From NCBI RefSeq assembly GCF_046127645.1, contig NZ_CP175919.1: a stretch of 64,000 nt of DNA; one strand, 5' to 3'. A model generated the notes under the pieces. It did no database searches. It worked only from the letters and a program-made list of their open reading frames with translations, and was not told where the DNA came from. This DNA is from Clostridium_F caseinilyticum (GTDB lineage Bacteria > Bacillota > Clostridia > Clostridiales > Clostridiaceae). The position numbers and the translations under genes were made by a program. Shown here one piece after another: positions 35,555-43,249 of the stretch (position 1 is its first letter; the number at the start of each line of letters is the position of its first letter).

Positions 35555-36181
35555 ATGGAAAATACAGATACTCCCAAATATATAAAAATAGCAATAGATA
35601 TAGCTCAAAAAATTTATAACAATGAATTTAAAGTGGGGGAAAAAATTAGAGGAAGATCTACTCTTTCAAGTAAATATAATGTATCTCCAGAAACTATAAG
35701 AAGATCTGTTTCTTTACTTAAAGATATGCAGGTAGTAGAAGTTACAGAAAAAAGCGGTATATATATTAAATCCATGGAAAATGCATATCTATTTATACAT
35801 AGATTTAATGCTAAAAATAATATTAAAGAACTTAGGAATAAGATAAAATATCTTCAAAAAGAAAAAATGAAAATTGAAAAAGAAATAGATAAATACATGG
35901 ATTTAATTTTAGAAAACTCCATTCAATTTGAAAATATAAATTTAGAAGCTTCTTATGAAATGGTCATATATTCAAATTCTTATATAGTAAATAAAACTAT
36001 TTCTGATACAGAATTTTGGAAGCATACTAATGGTACAATAATATCTGTAAAAAGGAATGATAAGATGTATATATCTCCAGGGCCTTATTTTAAATTTGAA
36101 GCAGGAGATATTATAAGAGTTATATGTAGCGATGATGATTTAGATAGAGCTAAAAATTATATACAACAAGGATTGAAATAA
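35555..36181 (+). CDS. busR: BusR-like GntR regulator with RCK_C (c-di-AMP-type) domain
   Basis: 208 residues from ATG 35555 with TAAGGAGAAG upstream; the ATG at 35534 lacks a ribosome site. N-terminal GntR winged helix (KYIKIAIDIAQKIYNNEFKVGEKI, then SSKYNVSPETIRRSVSLL), coiled coil at about 80-118 (NIKELRNKIKYLQKEKMKIEKEI), C-terminal RCK_C/TrkA_C domain (ISDTEFWKHTNGTIISVKR...ISPGPYFKFEAGDIIRVIC). This order is that of BusR, which binds c-di-AMP through RCK_C and represses glycine-betaine uptake in lactic cocci. Location beside a BCCT transporter supports the same job. The ligand is inferred. Confidence 0.85.
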   Translation: MENTDTPKYIKIAIDIAQKIYNNEFKVGEKIRGRSTLSSKYNVSPETIRRSVSLLKDMQVVEVTEKSGIYIKSMENAYLFIHRFNAKNNIKELRNKIKYLQKEKMKIEKEIDKYMDLILENSIQFENINLEASYEMVIYSNSYIVNKTISDTEFWKHTNGTIISVKRNDKMYISPGPYFKFEAGDIIRVICSDDDLDRAKNYIQQGLK

Positions 36182-36220
36182 AAGAAGTATTAGCCAATAA
36201 AATATCCATATTAGGAATAA

Positions 36221-36318
36221 GAGGCTGTCGCATTAAGAATAAATCCTAAAATATATTGTGTTAACTTTAAATTTGCAAAACAATATATTGTATGTAAATT
36301 TTTTAATGAGATAGCCTC
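36221..36318. repeat. palindromic element D
   Basis: GAGGCTGTCGCATTAAGAA (36221-36239) pairs with TTTTTTAATGAGATAGCCTC; inner ACAATATATTGTA-type segments also pair. Ends match those of element A (GAGGCTATCTC). Confidence 0.6.
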
Positions 36319-36443
36319 ATTAAATTCTTTGTTATAGCTAAAATTATTTTTTAATATATGATTTAATTTTTAACTATAATTTGATTTTATGGTAATATAA
36401 AATAGTAAGTAAAAATAATTAGAGTATTCTAAGGAGGTATTTT

Positions 36444-36944
36444 ATGTCAGCAAATTTCACATTAAATTTAGAAAAGGCTATGGAACATTTACATAAAAAT
36501 GGCGCTTTTTTAACTGGTAATGTAGATGGAAAAGTAAATACTATGACCATATCTTGGGGAGAAATAGGTTTTCAGTGGAGAAGACCTGTATTTATAACTT
36601 TAGTTAGAGAAAGCAGATATACCAAGGAATTTATAGATAAAAGTGGTGAGTTTACAGTAACAATTCCTTTTGATGATAGCATGAAAGAAGCTTTAGCGTT
36701 TTGTGGATCAAAGTCTGGAAGAGATTATGATAAGATAAAAGAATGCAATTTAAATTTAATAGATAGTGATAAGGTAAATACTCCAGTTATAAAAAGTAAT
36801 GGAATGAATTATGAATGCAAGGTTATTTATAAACAACCTTTAGATTTAAAAGCTATGGACAAAGAATTATTAGATACATTCTATAATGATGGTAACAATC
36901 ATGTTTTATATTATGGAGAAATTTTAAATTGTTATAAATTATAA
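36444..36944 (+). CDS. flavin reductase-like (FMN-binding) protein
   Basis: 166 residues, ATG with AAGGAGG upstream. FMN-binding split-barrel of the flavin-reductase-like family: NTMTISWGEIGFQWRRPVFITLVRESRYTKEFID and GEFTVTIPFDDSMKEALAFCGSKSGRDYDK are characteristic. In anaerobes these are often named flavoredoxin; they bind FMN and shuttle electrons. Donor and acceptor unknown; monocistronic, flanked by palindromic elements D and E. Confidence 0.88.
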   Translation: MSANFTLNLEKAMEHLHKNGAFLTGNVDGKVNTMTISWGEIGFQWRRPVFITLVRESRYTKEFIDKSGEFTVTIPFDDSMKEALAFCGSKSGRDYDKIKECNLNLIDSDKVNTPVIKSNGMNYECKVIYKQPLDLKAMDKELLDTFYNDGNNHVLYYGEILNCYKL

Positions 36945-36980
36945 TATTTAAAATTAGTGATATATTATATTTCTTTTATA

Positions 36981-37112
36981 AGAGTATCTCAAAATAGATT
37001 TAATTTTAAGGTAGAAACATAAAAAATACATATAATAAAGGTTTATTATTGTATTTATATGTTTGACTTTTAAAATTAAATCTATTTTTATTTAAAGGTA
37101 CTTTTTTATTTT
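36981..37112. repeat. palindromic element E
   Basis: AGAGTATCTCAAAATAGATTT and following AATTTTAA pair with TTAAAATTAAATCTATTTTTA and the AAAGGTACTTT end. Shares the AAATAGATTTAATTTT core with element F at 62537 and, with small changes, element A. Confidence 0.65.
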
Positions 37113-37340
37113 AAAAGAAAAATAATTGGATGGGTATTTATAAAATATATAGAAATATTAAAGTTTGGATTAATTTACAAGTATAATATTTAAATAATAG
37201 GAACAATAATGTATAATAATTACTAATTAATATATTTCTTCAATATTTATTAAAGTATAATTTCTTTAGTTTGAGTTAAAAATTTAATTAAAGGGATATT
37301 AGAAGATTATTATTAGGGATTAGAAAGTCTTGTCTTGAGT

Positions 37341-37471
37341 TATCCAATAATTACCTAATATAATACTCCTCATTTTCTTCGAAGTGGGAGTAAAGATGTA
37401 CATTTTGATAGCCATTTGCTCTAGGCTTTAGAGCAAGTAAAAACTCTCTCTGAAGCCAAGAACTTTGTTTA
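37341..37471 (+). repeat. structured dispersed repeat R1, copy 3
   Basis: TATCC opening, hairpin ACTCC...CTTCGAAG...GGAGT (37375-37390 region), then hairpin GGCTTTAGAGCAAGT-AAAA-ACTCTCTCTGAAGCC and the tail GCCAAGAACTTTGTTT. The middle GGATA is reduced to GATA. Sits directly upstream of the rhodanese gene. Confidence 0.7.
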
Positions 37472-37530
37472 TTTTTAATTAATATAATACCAGTATATAA
37501 AAAATAATATAGAAAGAAGATGAATTTTAA

Positions 37531-37842
37531 ATGTATACTAATACAATAACTCCAAAAGAAGCTAAGAAAATGTTAAGCGAAAGAAATGATATAATAGTTT
37601 TAGATGTGAGAAATGAAAATGAATATAGAGAAGGACATATAAAAGGTAGTAAATTGATGCCTGTGGAATCACTAGAAACAGATATTGAAGATGAAGTACC
37701 AGATAAAAATTCTACAATTTTTATCTATTGTAACAGTGGAAAAAAAGCTAAAATTGGTTATGATCATTTAAAGGAACTAGGTTATAATAATTTATATGAT
37801 TTGGGTGGAATAGAAGACTGGCCTTATGAAATAGAAAGATAA
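37531..37842 (+). CDS. single-domain rhodanese-like protein
   Basis: 103 residues. Rhodanese fold with DVRNENEYREGHIKGSKLMPVESLE and the active-site loop YCNSGKKA, where Cys is the sulfur-accepting residue, followed by LYDLGGIEDWPYEIER. Transfers sulfane sulfur to thiols or cyanide; physiological partner unknown. Monocistronic. Confidence 0.92.
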   Translation: MYTNTITPKEAKKMLSERNDIIVLDVRNENEYREGHIKGSKLMPVESLETDIEDEVPDKNSTIFIYCNSGKKAKIGYDHLKELGYNNLYDLGGIEDWPYEIER

Positions 37843-37860
37843 TTATTTATGTTTATATAA

Positions 37861-37981
37861 TTAATAAGGGAATTGCATAATTACAAATTTTAAAATAATA
37901 GTTATAGCATATTATGTTTTCATAATATCAATCATAATATATTATTTATGAGATTTAAATTGGATTATGCAATTCTCTTAA
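37861..37981. repeat. palindromic element G
   Basis: GGGAATTGCATAATTACAAATTT (first 20 bases from 37868) pairs with AAATTGGATTATGCAATTCTC (37957-37977). Inside, ATATTATG-TTTT-CATAATAT forms a second stem. Its ends differ from elements A, D and E, so it is a separate palindrome; it may also terminate rhodanese transcription. Confidence 0.6.
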
Positions 37982-38108
37982 TGTTTAATATATAAATATA
38001 TGTTAAGTTCTAGGCTTGATAATAGAAAGAACATAATTTTAATTAGAAATATAATTTTATGAATATGAGAACTGTAATAGAGAAAGATGTGGGGGAGGAT
38101 GTAATTTA

Positions 38109-38573
38109 ATGGGGTATACAGTAATAGATATAATAGATAATTTAATATGTATAGAAAAAAAAGGATATAACATGTTTAAAGAAATAAGTGAAAGTTGTAA
38201 AGATAGTAAAGTTTCTATAGTTGCAAAAACAATAGCTAATCAGGAAAATAAGCATATACAATATTATGAAAATCTTAAAGAGAATATAGAAACTTTAGAT
38301 AAAGAGGAGATAGATTTTTTTATTTATGATAAAGTATCTTCCAAAATACAGCAATTTAAGTTTAATATGAATATTACTGAAATGACTAATATAAAAGAAT
38401 TAATAAATTTTTCTATAGATTTTGAAAAAGAAAATTTAGCATTGTTGATAGATATACAAGGACAATTAATAAGAAAGGAAACTGATACTAGTGTGTTGGC
38501 CTATAATGTTATAGAAAAAATAATAAATGAAGAGAAAAAACATATACAACTATTAAATCCATACTGTAAGTAA
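38109..38573 (+). CDS. ferritin-like (rubrerythrin-type) diiron protein
   Basis: 154 residues, four-helix bundle. Paired metal-ligand motifs are visible: Glu in CIEKKGYNMFKEI, ExxH in NQENKHIQYY, Glu in DFEKENLALL, and ExxH in NEEKKHIQLL. There is no rubredoxin domain. Likely an oxidative-stress or ferritin-like protein; peroxide reduction is possible but not provable. First ATG (38109) follows a GGGGGAGG site. Confidence 0.78.
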   Translation: MGYTVIDIIDNLICIEKKGYNMFKEISESCKDSKVSIVAKTIANQENKHIQYYENLKENIETLDKEEIDFFIYDKVSSKIQQFKFNMNITEMTNIKELINFSIDFEKENLALLIDIQGQLIRKETDTSVLAYNVIEKIINEEKKHIQLLNPYCK

Positions 38574-38846
38574 ATTTAAAATTAGGGTTAGTATATTTAT
38601 AATTATAAGAAAAATTATACCAAATAGGTTTAAATAAGAAATTTTGGTAGTACTAATAGAAAGTGAAATTTTCATAAGATTGTTAGAATTATTTTTTATA
38701 TATAATATTATTTCTAAGTTTATGAACAAATTATTAAGAATTTTCACAAAATGGGGGAAATGTTTATTAATAATTATAATAGCCATAATTATTAATAAAC
38801 TAGGTTTTAAAAATTAGTATCAAATAAATAATAGGAGGATTTTATT

Positions 38847-39047
38847 ATGATTATTGATAAAGAGCAAATAAAAAATATGAATCCGTATATATTATTGAGT
38901 TTAGTAAATACCAAGCTAAGGGATGAATTTAAAAATTTAAAAGATTTTTGTGAAACTTATGATCTTAAACAAGATGAAATTGAAAATAAAATGAAAAGCA
39001 TAGAGTATAAATATGATAGTGAAATAAACCAATTTACTAGTATTTAA
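38847..39047 (+). CDS. DUF4250 small protein
   Basis: 66 residues, ATG with ATAGGAGGA upstream. The segment MNPYILLSLVNTKLRDEF is diagnostic of DUF4250, a short clostridial family of unknown function. Predicted helical, soluble, no cysteine pair or enzyme motif. Confidence 0.8.
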   Translation: MIIDKEQIKNMNPYILLSLVNTKLRDEFKNLKDFCETYDLKQDEIENKMKSIEYKYDSEINQFTSI

Positions 39048-39229
39048 ACTGGAAAAGTAAGATTTAATTTTGCTTTATTTTAAATATAGTATGATGTAAA
39101 TTAAAAATTAAGTTTTTATCTTTTATAGAATTTTATTTATATAACAATATAGAATATTATTATAATTTTTTGATTTTATATATTTACTATTATAAAATAT
39201 AATCAATGTATTTTAAAAGGAGTAAAAAT

Positions 39230-40141
39230 ATGCAATTATATAAAATCAATAATTATAAAGTAATCGCTAAAAATTTTTATAGAGAAAGAAATATAGATAA
39301 AGCTTTAGAATTCTATAATAAAGCTTATAATACTCCAATGGGTTCAAGGGATATAGAATTATTATTGGATATGGCTTTAGTATATGATGAGTTAGAGGAA
39401 TATGAAAAGGCTGAAAAAAAATATAAAGAAATTTTAAAAGTTAATTCAAAGGACTCTAGAGCTTTTTATGGATTAGCTATAATATATGATAACAAAGAGG
39501 AATATAACAAAGCTATAAAATTATATGAGAAGGCTATAGAATATGATAAGAATTATAATAGAGCCTACTTTTTTTTAGCAGGAGCTTATGACAACCTAGG
39601 GGAAAAGGAAAAGGCTATAAAATGTTATGAAAAGGTAATATCCTTGGATAAAAAGGATTTTTGGAGTTATGTAAATTTAAGCTCCATATATGAGGAGTTA
39701 GGTTTATTAGAAAAAGCTTTATATATGGCGGATAAATCTTTGGAATTGTATTCTAATCATTATATGCCTTTATTTAATAAAGGAGTTGTGTATAAGAGGT
39801 TAAATAAATTAGAGGAATCTATATTAAATTATAAATTATCTATAGAAGATAATGAAAATTATCCTTATAGTTATTTGAATTTAGCTGTTATATATAAAGA
39901 ATTAAAGGATTATAAGAAGGCTATAGATATAATAAGTGAAGGTATATTAAATAACGAAGAAGAAGGCTTTTTATATTACAATAGGGCTTGCTATTATACT
40001 TATTTAAAAGAATATGAAAAGGCTATAAAGGATTTATATAAGGCAGTAGAATTATATCCTGGATTTGTTAAATATATAAGAGAAGATGAAGAATTACATA
40101 TATTAAAATCTAGAAAAGATTTTATGAATTTAATCAAATAA
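39230..40141 (+). CDS. tetratricopeptide-repeat protein
   Basis: 303 residues from ATG 39230 with AAAAGGAG upstream (ATG 39206 lies before it). About eight TPR units of 34 residues, for example AFYGLAIIYDNKEEYNKAIKLYEKAIEYD, YFFLAGAYDNLGEKEKAIKCYEKVI and SYLNLAVIYKELKDYKKAIDIISEGI. No signal peptide or membrane span. A protein-protein interaction scaffold; partner unknown. Monocistronic. Confidence 0.88.
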   Translation: MQLYKINNYKVIAKNFYRERNIDKALEFYNKAYNTPMGSRDIELLLDMALVYDELEEYEKAEKKYKEILKVNSKDSRAFYGLAIIYDNKEEYNKAIKLYEKAIEYDKNYNRAYFFLAGAYDNLGEKEKAIKCYEKVISLDKKDFWSYVNLSSIYEELGLLEKALYMADKSLELYSNHYMPLFNKGVVYKRLNKLEESILNYKLSIEDNENYPYSYLNLAVIYKELKDYKKAIDIISEGILNNEEEGFLYYNRACYYTYLKEYEKAIKDLYKAVELYPGFVKYIREDEELHILKSRKDFMNLIK

Positions 40142-40298
40142 ATTTAATTTGTCAAAAGTTAATTGGAACTAGCAAAGCTAAAAAATCATTGCATAAGTTA
40201 AGGCATAAGAGTTTAGTATACTATAATTTTAATTGCAATATACAATAACTATATTTAATTCAGAATATTTTATGTGTAAAGGGAAGGAATAAACATTT

Positions 40299-40871
40299 AT
40301 GAAATTACTAAAAGATAAAATTTTAAAAGAGGGTACATTATTAGAAGGAAATATACTTAAGGTAGATAGCTTTTTAAATCATCAAATGAATGTGAAATTA
40401 TTTAATGAAATGGGAAAAGAATTTAAAAAAAGATTTGAAGGATGTAATATAAATAAGATATTAACTATTGAAGCTTCAGGTATAGGGATTGCTACTATAG
40501 TGTCTCAATATTTTGATTTTTGCCCTGTGGTTTTTGCTAAAAAAGTAGATGCAGCAAATATGGACAAAGATACCTATGAATCAAAGGTACACTCTTTTAC
40601 TAAAAACAAAACTTATAATGTAAGAGTATCTAAAAAATATATAAACAAAGGCGATAAAATACTCTTAATAGATGACTTTTTGGCTAATGGTTGTGCAGCT
40701 TTAGGATTAATAGATATAATAAAGCAAGGTGGAGCAGAGCTTGCAGGTGTAGGAATTGCTATAGAAAAAGGGTTCCAAAAGGGGAGAAAAGAATTAGAAA
40801 AAGTAGGTGCTAAAGTAGAATCTTTAGCTATATTAGATAAAATAGAAAATGGTAAAGTGCATTTTAAATAA
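40299..40871 (+). CDS. xpt: xanthine phosphoribosyltransferase
   Basis: 190 residues. Converts xanthine plus PRPP to XMP in purine salvage. The PRPP-binding motif is LLIDDFLANGCAA (about 124-136); other family features are LTIEASGIGIA near residue 55 and FAKKVDAANMDKDTYESKVHSFT. Size matches Xpt. Upstream I see no purine riboswitch, so control differs from the B. subtilis xpt-pbuX arrangement; no permease follows. Confidence 0.93.
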   Translation: MKLLKDKILKEGTLLEGNILKVDSFLNHQMNVKLFNEMGKEFKKRFEGCNINKILTIEASGIGIATIVSQYFDFCPVVFAKKVDAANMDKDTYESKVHSFTKNKTYNVRVSKKYINKGDKILLIDDFLANGCAALGLIDIIKQGGAELAGVGIAIEKGFQKGRKELEKVGAKVESLAILDKIENGKVHFK

Positions 40872-41040
40872 ATATTAAATTAATATATCTTAAAAATATT
40901 ATTTGAATATAAATTAAAAATAAGTATAAATTTTAATTTATATGTTAAGAAAGTAATAAATATAGTCTAATATTATTTAATATATGCTTTGTTAGTGATA
41001 GAATATATTTATATGTATATATTATTATAGTAAGATAAAA

Positions 41041-41086
41041 AATTAAAGTTATAATTATTATTAAATAATTATAACTTTAATTTTTA
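41041..41086. terminator. intrinsic terminator after xpt
   Basis: AATTAAAGTTATAATTA and TAATTATAACTTTAATT form a perfect stem followed by TTT. Confidence 0.8.
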
Positions 41087-41170
41087 ATCATAAGTTAGTA
41101 CAAAATTTAAATTAAAATATGAAATCTTAAAAATAAATATAATTTGTATATTTTAGAAAGGAAGAAAAAA

Positions 41171-41752
41171 ATGAGTGAAATTATAAATTTTAATGACTTA
41201 AAAAATAAAGCAACAGATAAAGATCTAGATAAATTTGAGCAATATATGTATAGTCTTTACAGTTCAGTAGCTCAGGGAACTTTAACTATGTCTGATTTTA
41301 TGAAAAATATACAGGAATATATGGAGAAAAATAACATATCTCAAGAGAAATTTGTAAATATACAAAAAAAATTAATGGAAAAATATACTGAAGCCTATGG
41401 AATAAATCTTAAAGACGTAGAAAAACAGATGAAAGATTTAGGAGTAGATGTAAAGGAATTAGGTTTAAATGTAGAAAATTTTAGTTATGAAAATGTTAAA
41501 AAGAATATAAGTTTTTATGAGAAATATAATGTTAAACCAGTAATGAAACAAGTTACAGAATATCATATTAAAAATGATAAAAATGATGTTAAAATAGAAT
41601 TAACAGGAGAGAATATATTTCTTAAAAGTATTAGAAAAATAGATTTAAATGATACTGAACTAAATGAATTTTTATGTTCTTATAAAAAACTTTTTAATGA
41701 TAAGCAATTATCTATAACTGTTTGTGAGAGCATAACTGTATACAATTATTAA
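41171..41752 (+). CDS. DUF3867 protein
   Basis: 193 residues from ATG 41171 with AGAAAGGA upstream. The start (IINFNDLKNKATDKDLDKFEQYMYSLY) matches DUF3867, a clostridial family with no assigned role. The first two thirds are strongly helical and rich in Lys/Glu/Met; the last 60 residues look like beta strands. No catalytic motif visible. Confidence 0.75.
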   Translation: MSEIINFNDLKNKATDKDLDKFEQYMYSLYSSVAQGTLTMSDFMKNIQEYMEKNNISQEKFVNIQKKLMEKYTEAYGINLKDVEKQMKDLGVDVKELGLNVENFSYENVKKNISFYEKYNVKPVMKQVTEYHIKNDKNDVKIELTGENIFLKSIRKIDLNDTELNEFLCSYKKLFNDKQLSITVCESITVYNY

Positions 41753-41790
41753 TAATGTAAACAATAAATATAATTTTAATCTATAAATTT

Positions 41791-41828
41791 TAGTTATAGT
41801 TAACAGTTTAGCTATAACTATTTTTTTT
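41791..41828 (+). terminator. intrinsic terminator after DUF3867 gene
   Basis: TAGTTATAG / CTATAACTA followed by eight T. Confidence 0.85.
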
Positions 41829-42107
41829 GCCTGTAAAGGAACCCATTTGTCATACACGTGTATTAAAATTTTGTTTTAAGATTTTTTATTATAGTAAATA
41901 ATACTAATATTTGTGTTAAAATAAAGTTAAATATAAAATACTACAAAGAACACTATAGTAACATAAGCAGCTAGTTAATGTATATTAGATTTTTATATAA
42001 TATTATGTTTAACAAAAAGTTTATAAACATAAATATAAAACCATGATAAAATTTAATATATTAATAATAAAGAATAGTTATTTTAGTGTATTTAGGAGGA
42101 AAAATAA
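41829..42107. other. spacer before AI-2E gene
   Basis: Contains a short G+C-richer island (41829-41868, with GGAACCC and ACACGTGT) then A+T-rich sequence. No recognised element. Confidence 0.3.
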
Positions 42108-43211
42108 TTGTTTAAGGATAAAAAAATTAAGTATTTAGATATAATAATACCTATAGTTTTTTCTTTAGTAATATCTTTTGTGTTAATTGAAATATTAAAA
42201 AATTATAATAATGTGTTTTCAGGAATAGGAAAAATCTTTAAAATATTATCACCATTTATAATAGCTTTTATAATAGCATATGTATTAAATCCACTAGTTA
42301 AATTCTTTGAAAGGAAATTTAAAATTAAAAGAGGTTTAAGTATACTTATATCTTATGTAATAACTTTAGGCGTTATTGTTTTGGTTTTAAGTATGATAGT
42401 GCCTAAGGTGTTTCAAAGCATAATGGATATATTTCAGAATATACCTTATTTTACAAACAAAGGATATGAAATGGTAAATGATTTATTAGTTAATAATGAC
42501 CAATTTGCTAATATAATAAATTCTTCTAATGTGTTTAAAGGAAATTATAAAGATTTAATAGATAAAATTGCTAGTTTTACTAGCGTAGGATTAAACACTA
42601 TTTTAAACCAAACAATATCCTTTACTACATTTATGGTTAATTTAGTTTTTGGATTAATTATAGCTATATATGTTTTAAATGATAGAGAAAAATTTGTGTA
42701 TAATGGTAAAAGGATTGTTTTCTTAGTATTTAGAGAAAAATATGGTGCAAAAATTATAGAATTTTTTAGAACAGTAAATTCAATGATAAAGTTATATATA
42801 GGAATAAAGGCGTTAGATTCTTTAATAATAGGTTTATTAGCTTTAATAGGGTTAATAATATTAAAGTCACCTTATGCTCTTTTAATAGCATTGATAGTTT
42901 GTGTAACAAATATGATACCTTACTTTGGACCATTTATAGGTATGATTCCAGCGGTGGTAATAAATTTATTTTATGTACCAGTTAAGGCTTTATGGGTATT
43001 AATATTTTTGTTTTTATTGCAGCAATTTGATGCATGGTATTTAGAACCTAAATTGGTTGGAGATAAAGTAGGATTAAGTCCATTTTTAATAATTTTAGGA
43101 ATAACCATAGGCGGAAGTTTGTTTGGTGTATGGGGAATGCTTTTGGCATCACCAGCTATGGCAGTAATTAAAATATATACTACAAAATTAGCAGAAAAAT
43201 ATAATATATAA
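42108..43211 (+). CDS. AI-2E family transporter
   Basis: 367 residues from TTG 42108 with TAGGAGGA upstream. Eight hydrophobic spans in the pattern of the AI-2E/YdiK family, with the central soluble stretch (about 95-165), then GIKALDSLIIGLLALIGL, MIPYFGPFIGMIPAV and the C-terminal LEPKLVGDKVGLSPFLIILGITIGGSLFGVWGMLLASP signature. Members have been linked to autoinducer export or Na+/H+ exchange; the substrate here is unknown. Confidence 0.9.
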   Translation: MFKDKKIKYLDIIIPIVFSLVISFVLIEILKNYNNVFSGIGKIFKILSPFIIAFIIAYVLNPLVKFFERKFKIKRGLSILISYVITLGVIVLVLSMIVPKVFQSIMDIFQNIPYFTNKGYEMVNDLLVNNDQFANIINSSNVFKGNYKDLIDKIASFTSVGLNTILNQTISFTTFMVNLVFGLIIAIYVLNDREKFVYNGKRIVFLVFREKYGAKIIEFFRTVNSMIKLYIGIKALDSLIIGLLALIGLIILKSPYALLIALIVCVTNMIPYFGPFIGMIPAVVINLFYVPVKALWVLIFLFLLQQFDAWYLEPKLVGDKVGLSPFLIILGITIGGSLFGVWGMLLASPAMAVIKIYTTKLAEKYNI

Positions 43212-43249
43212 TAGTAGTATTTAAATAATAAATTGGGGGTAGGGTTATT

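Larger units (their letters stand above)
36945..37530. other. intergenic region made largely of two repeat elements
   Basis: About 590 bp, containing palindromic element E (36981-37112) and R1 copy 3 (37341-37471). The intervening 230 bp is A+T rich without an ORF. Confidence 0.6.

Noticed and set aside
19278..37471. CRISPR array
   Set aside because: R1 copies are few, long, dispersed and internally structured, with no regular spacers; no cas gene is present.
40142..40298. Purine riboswitch upstream of xpt
   Set aside because: Expected by analogy with B. subtilis, but no conserved purine-riboswitch core or terminator is visible.
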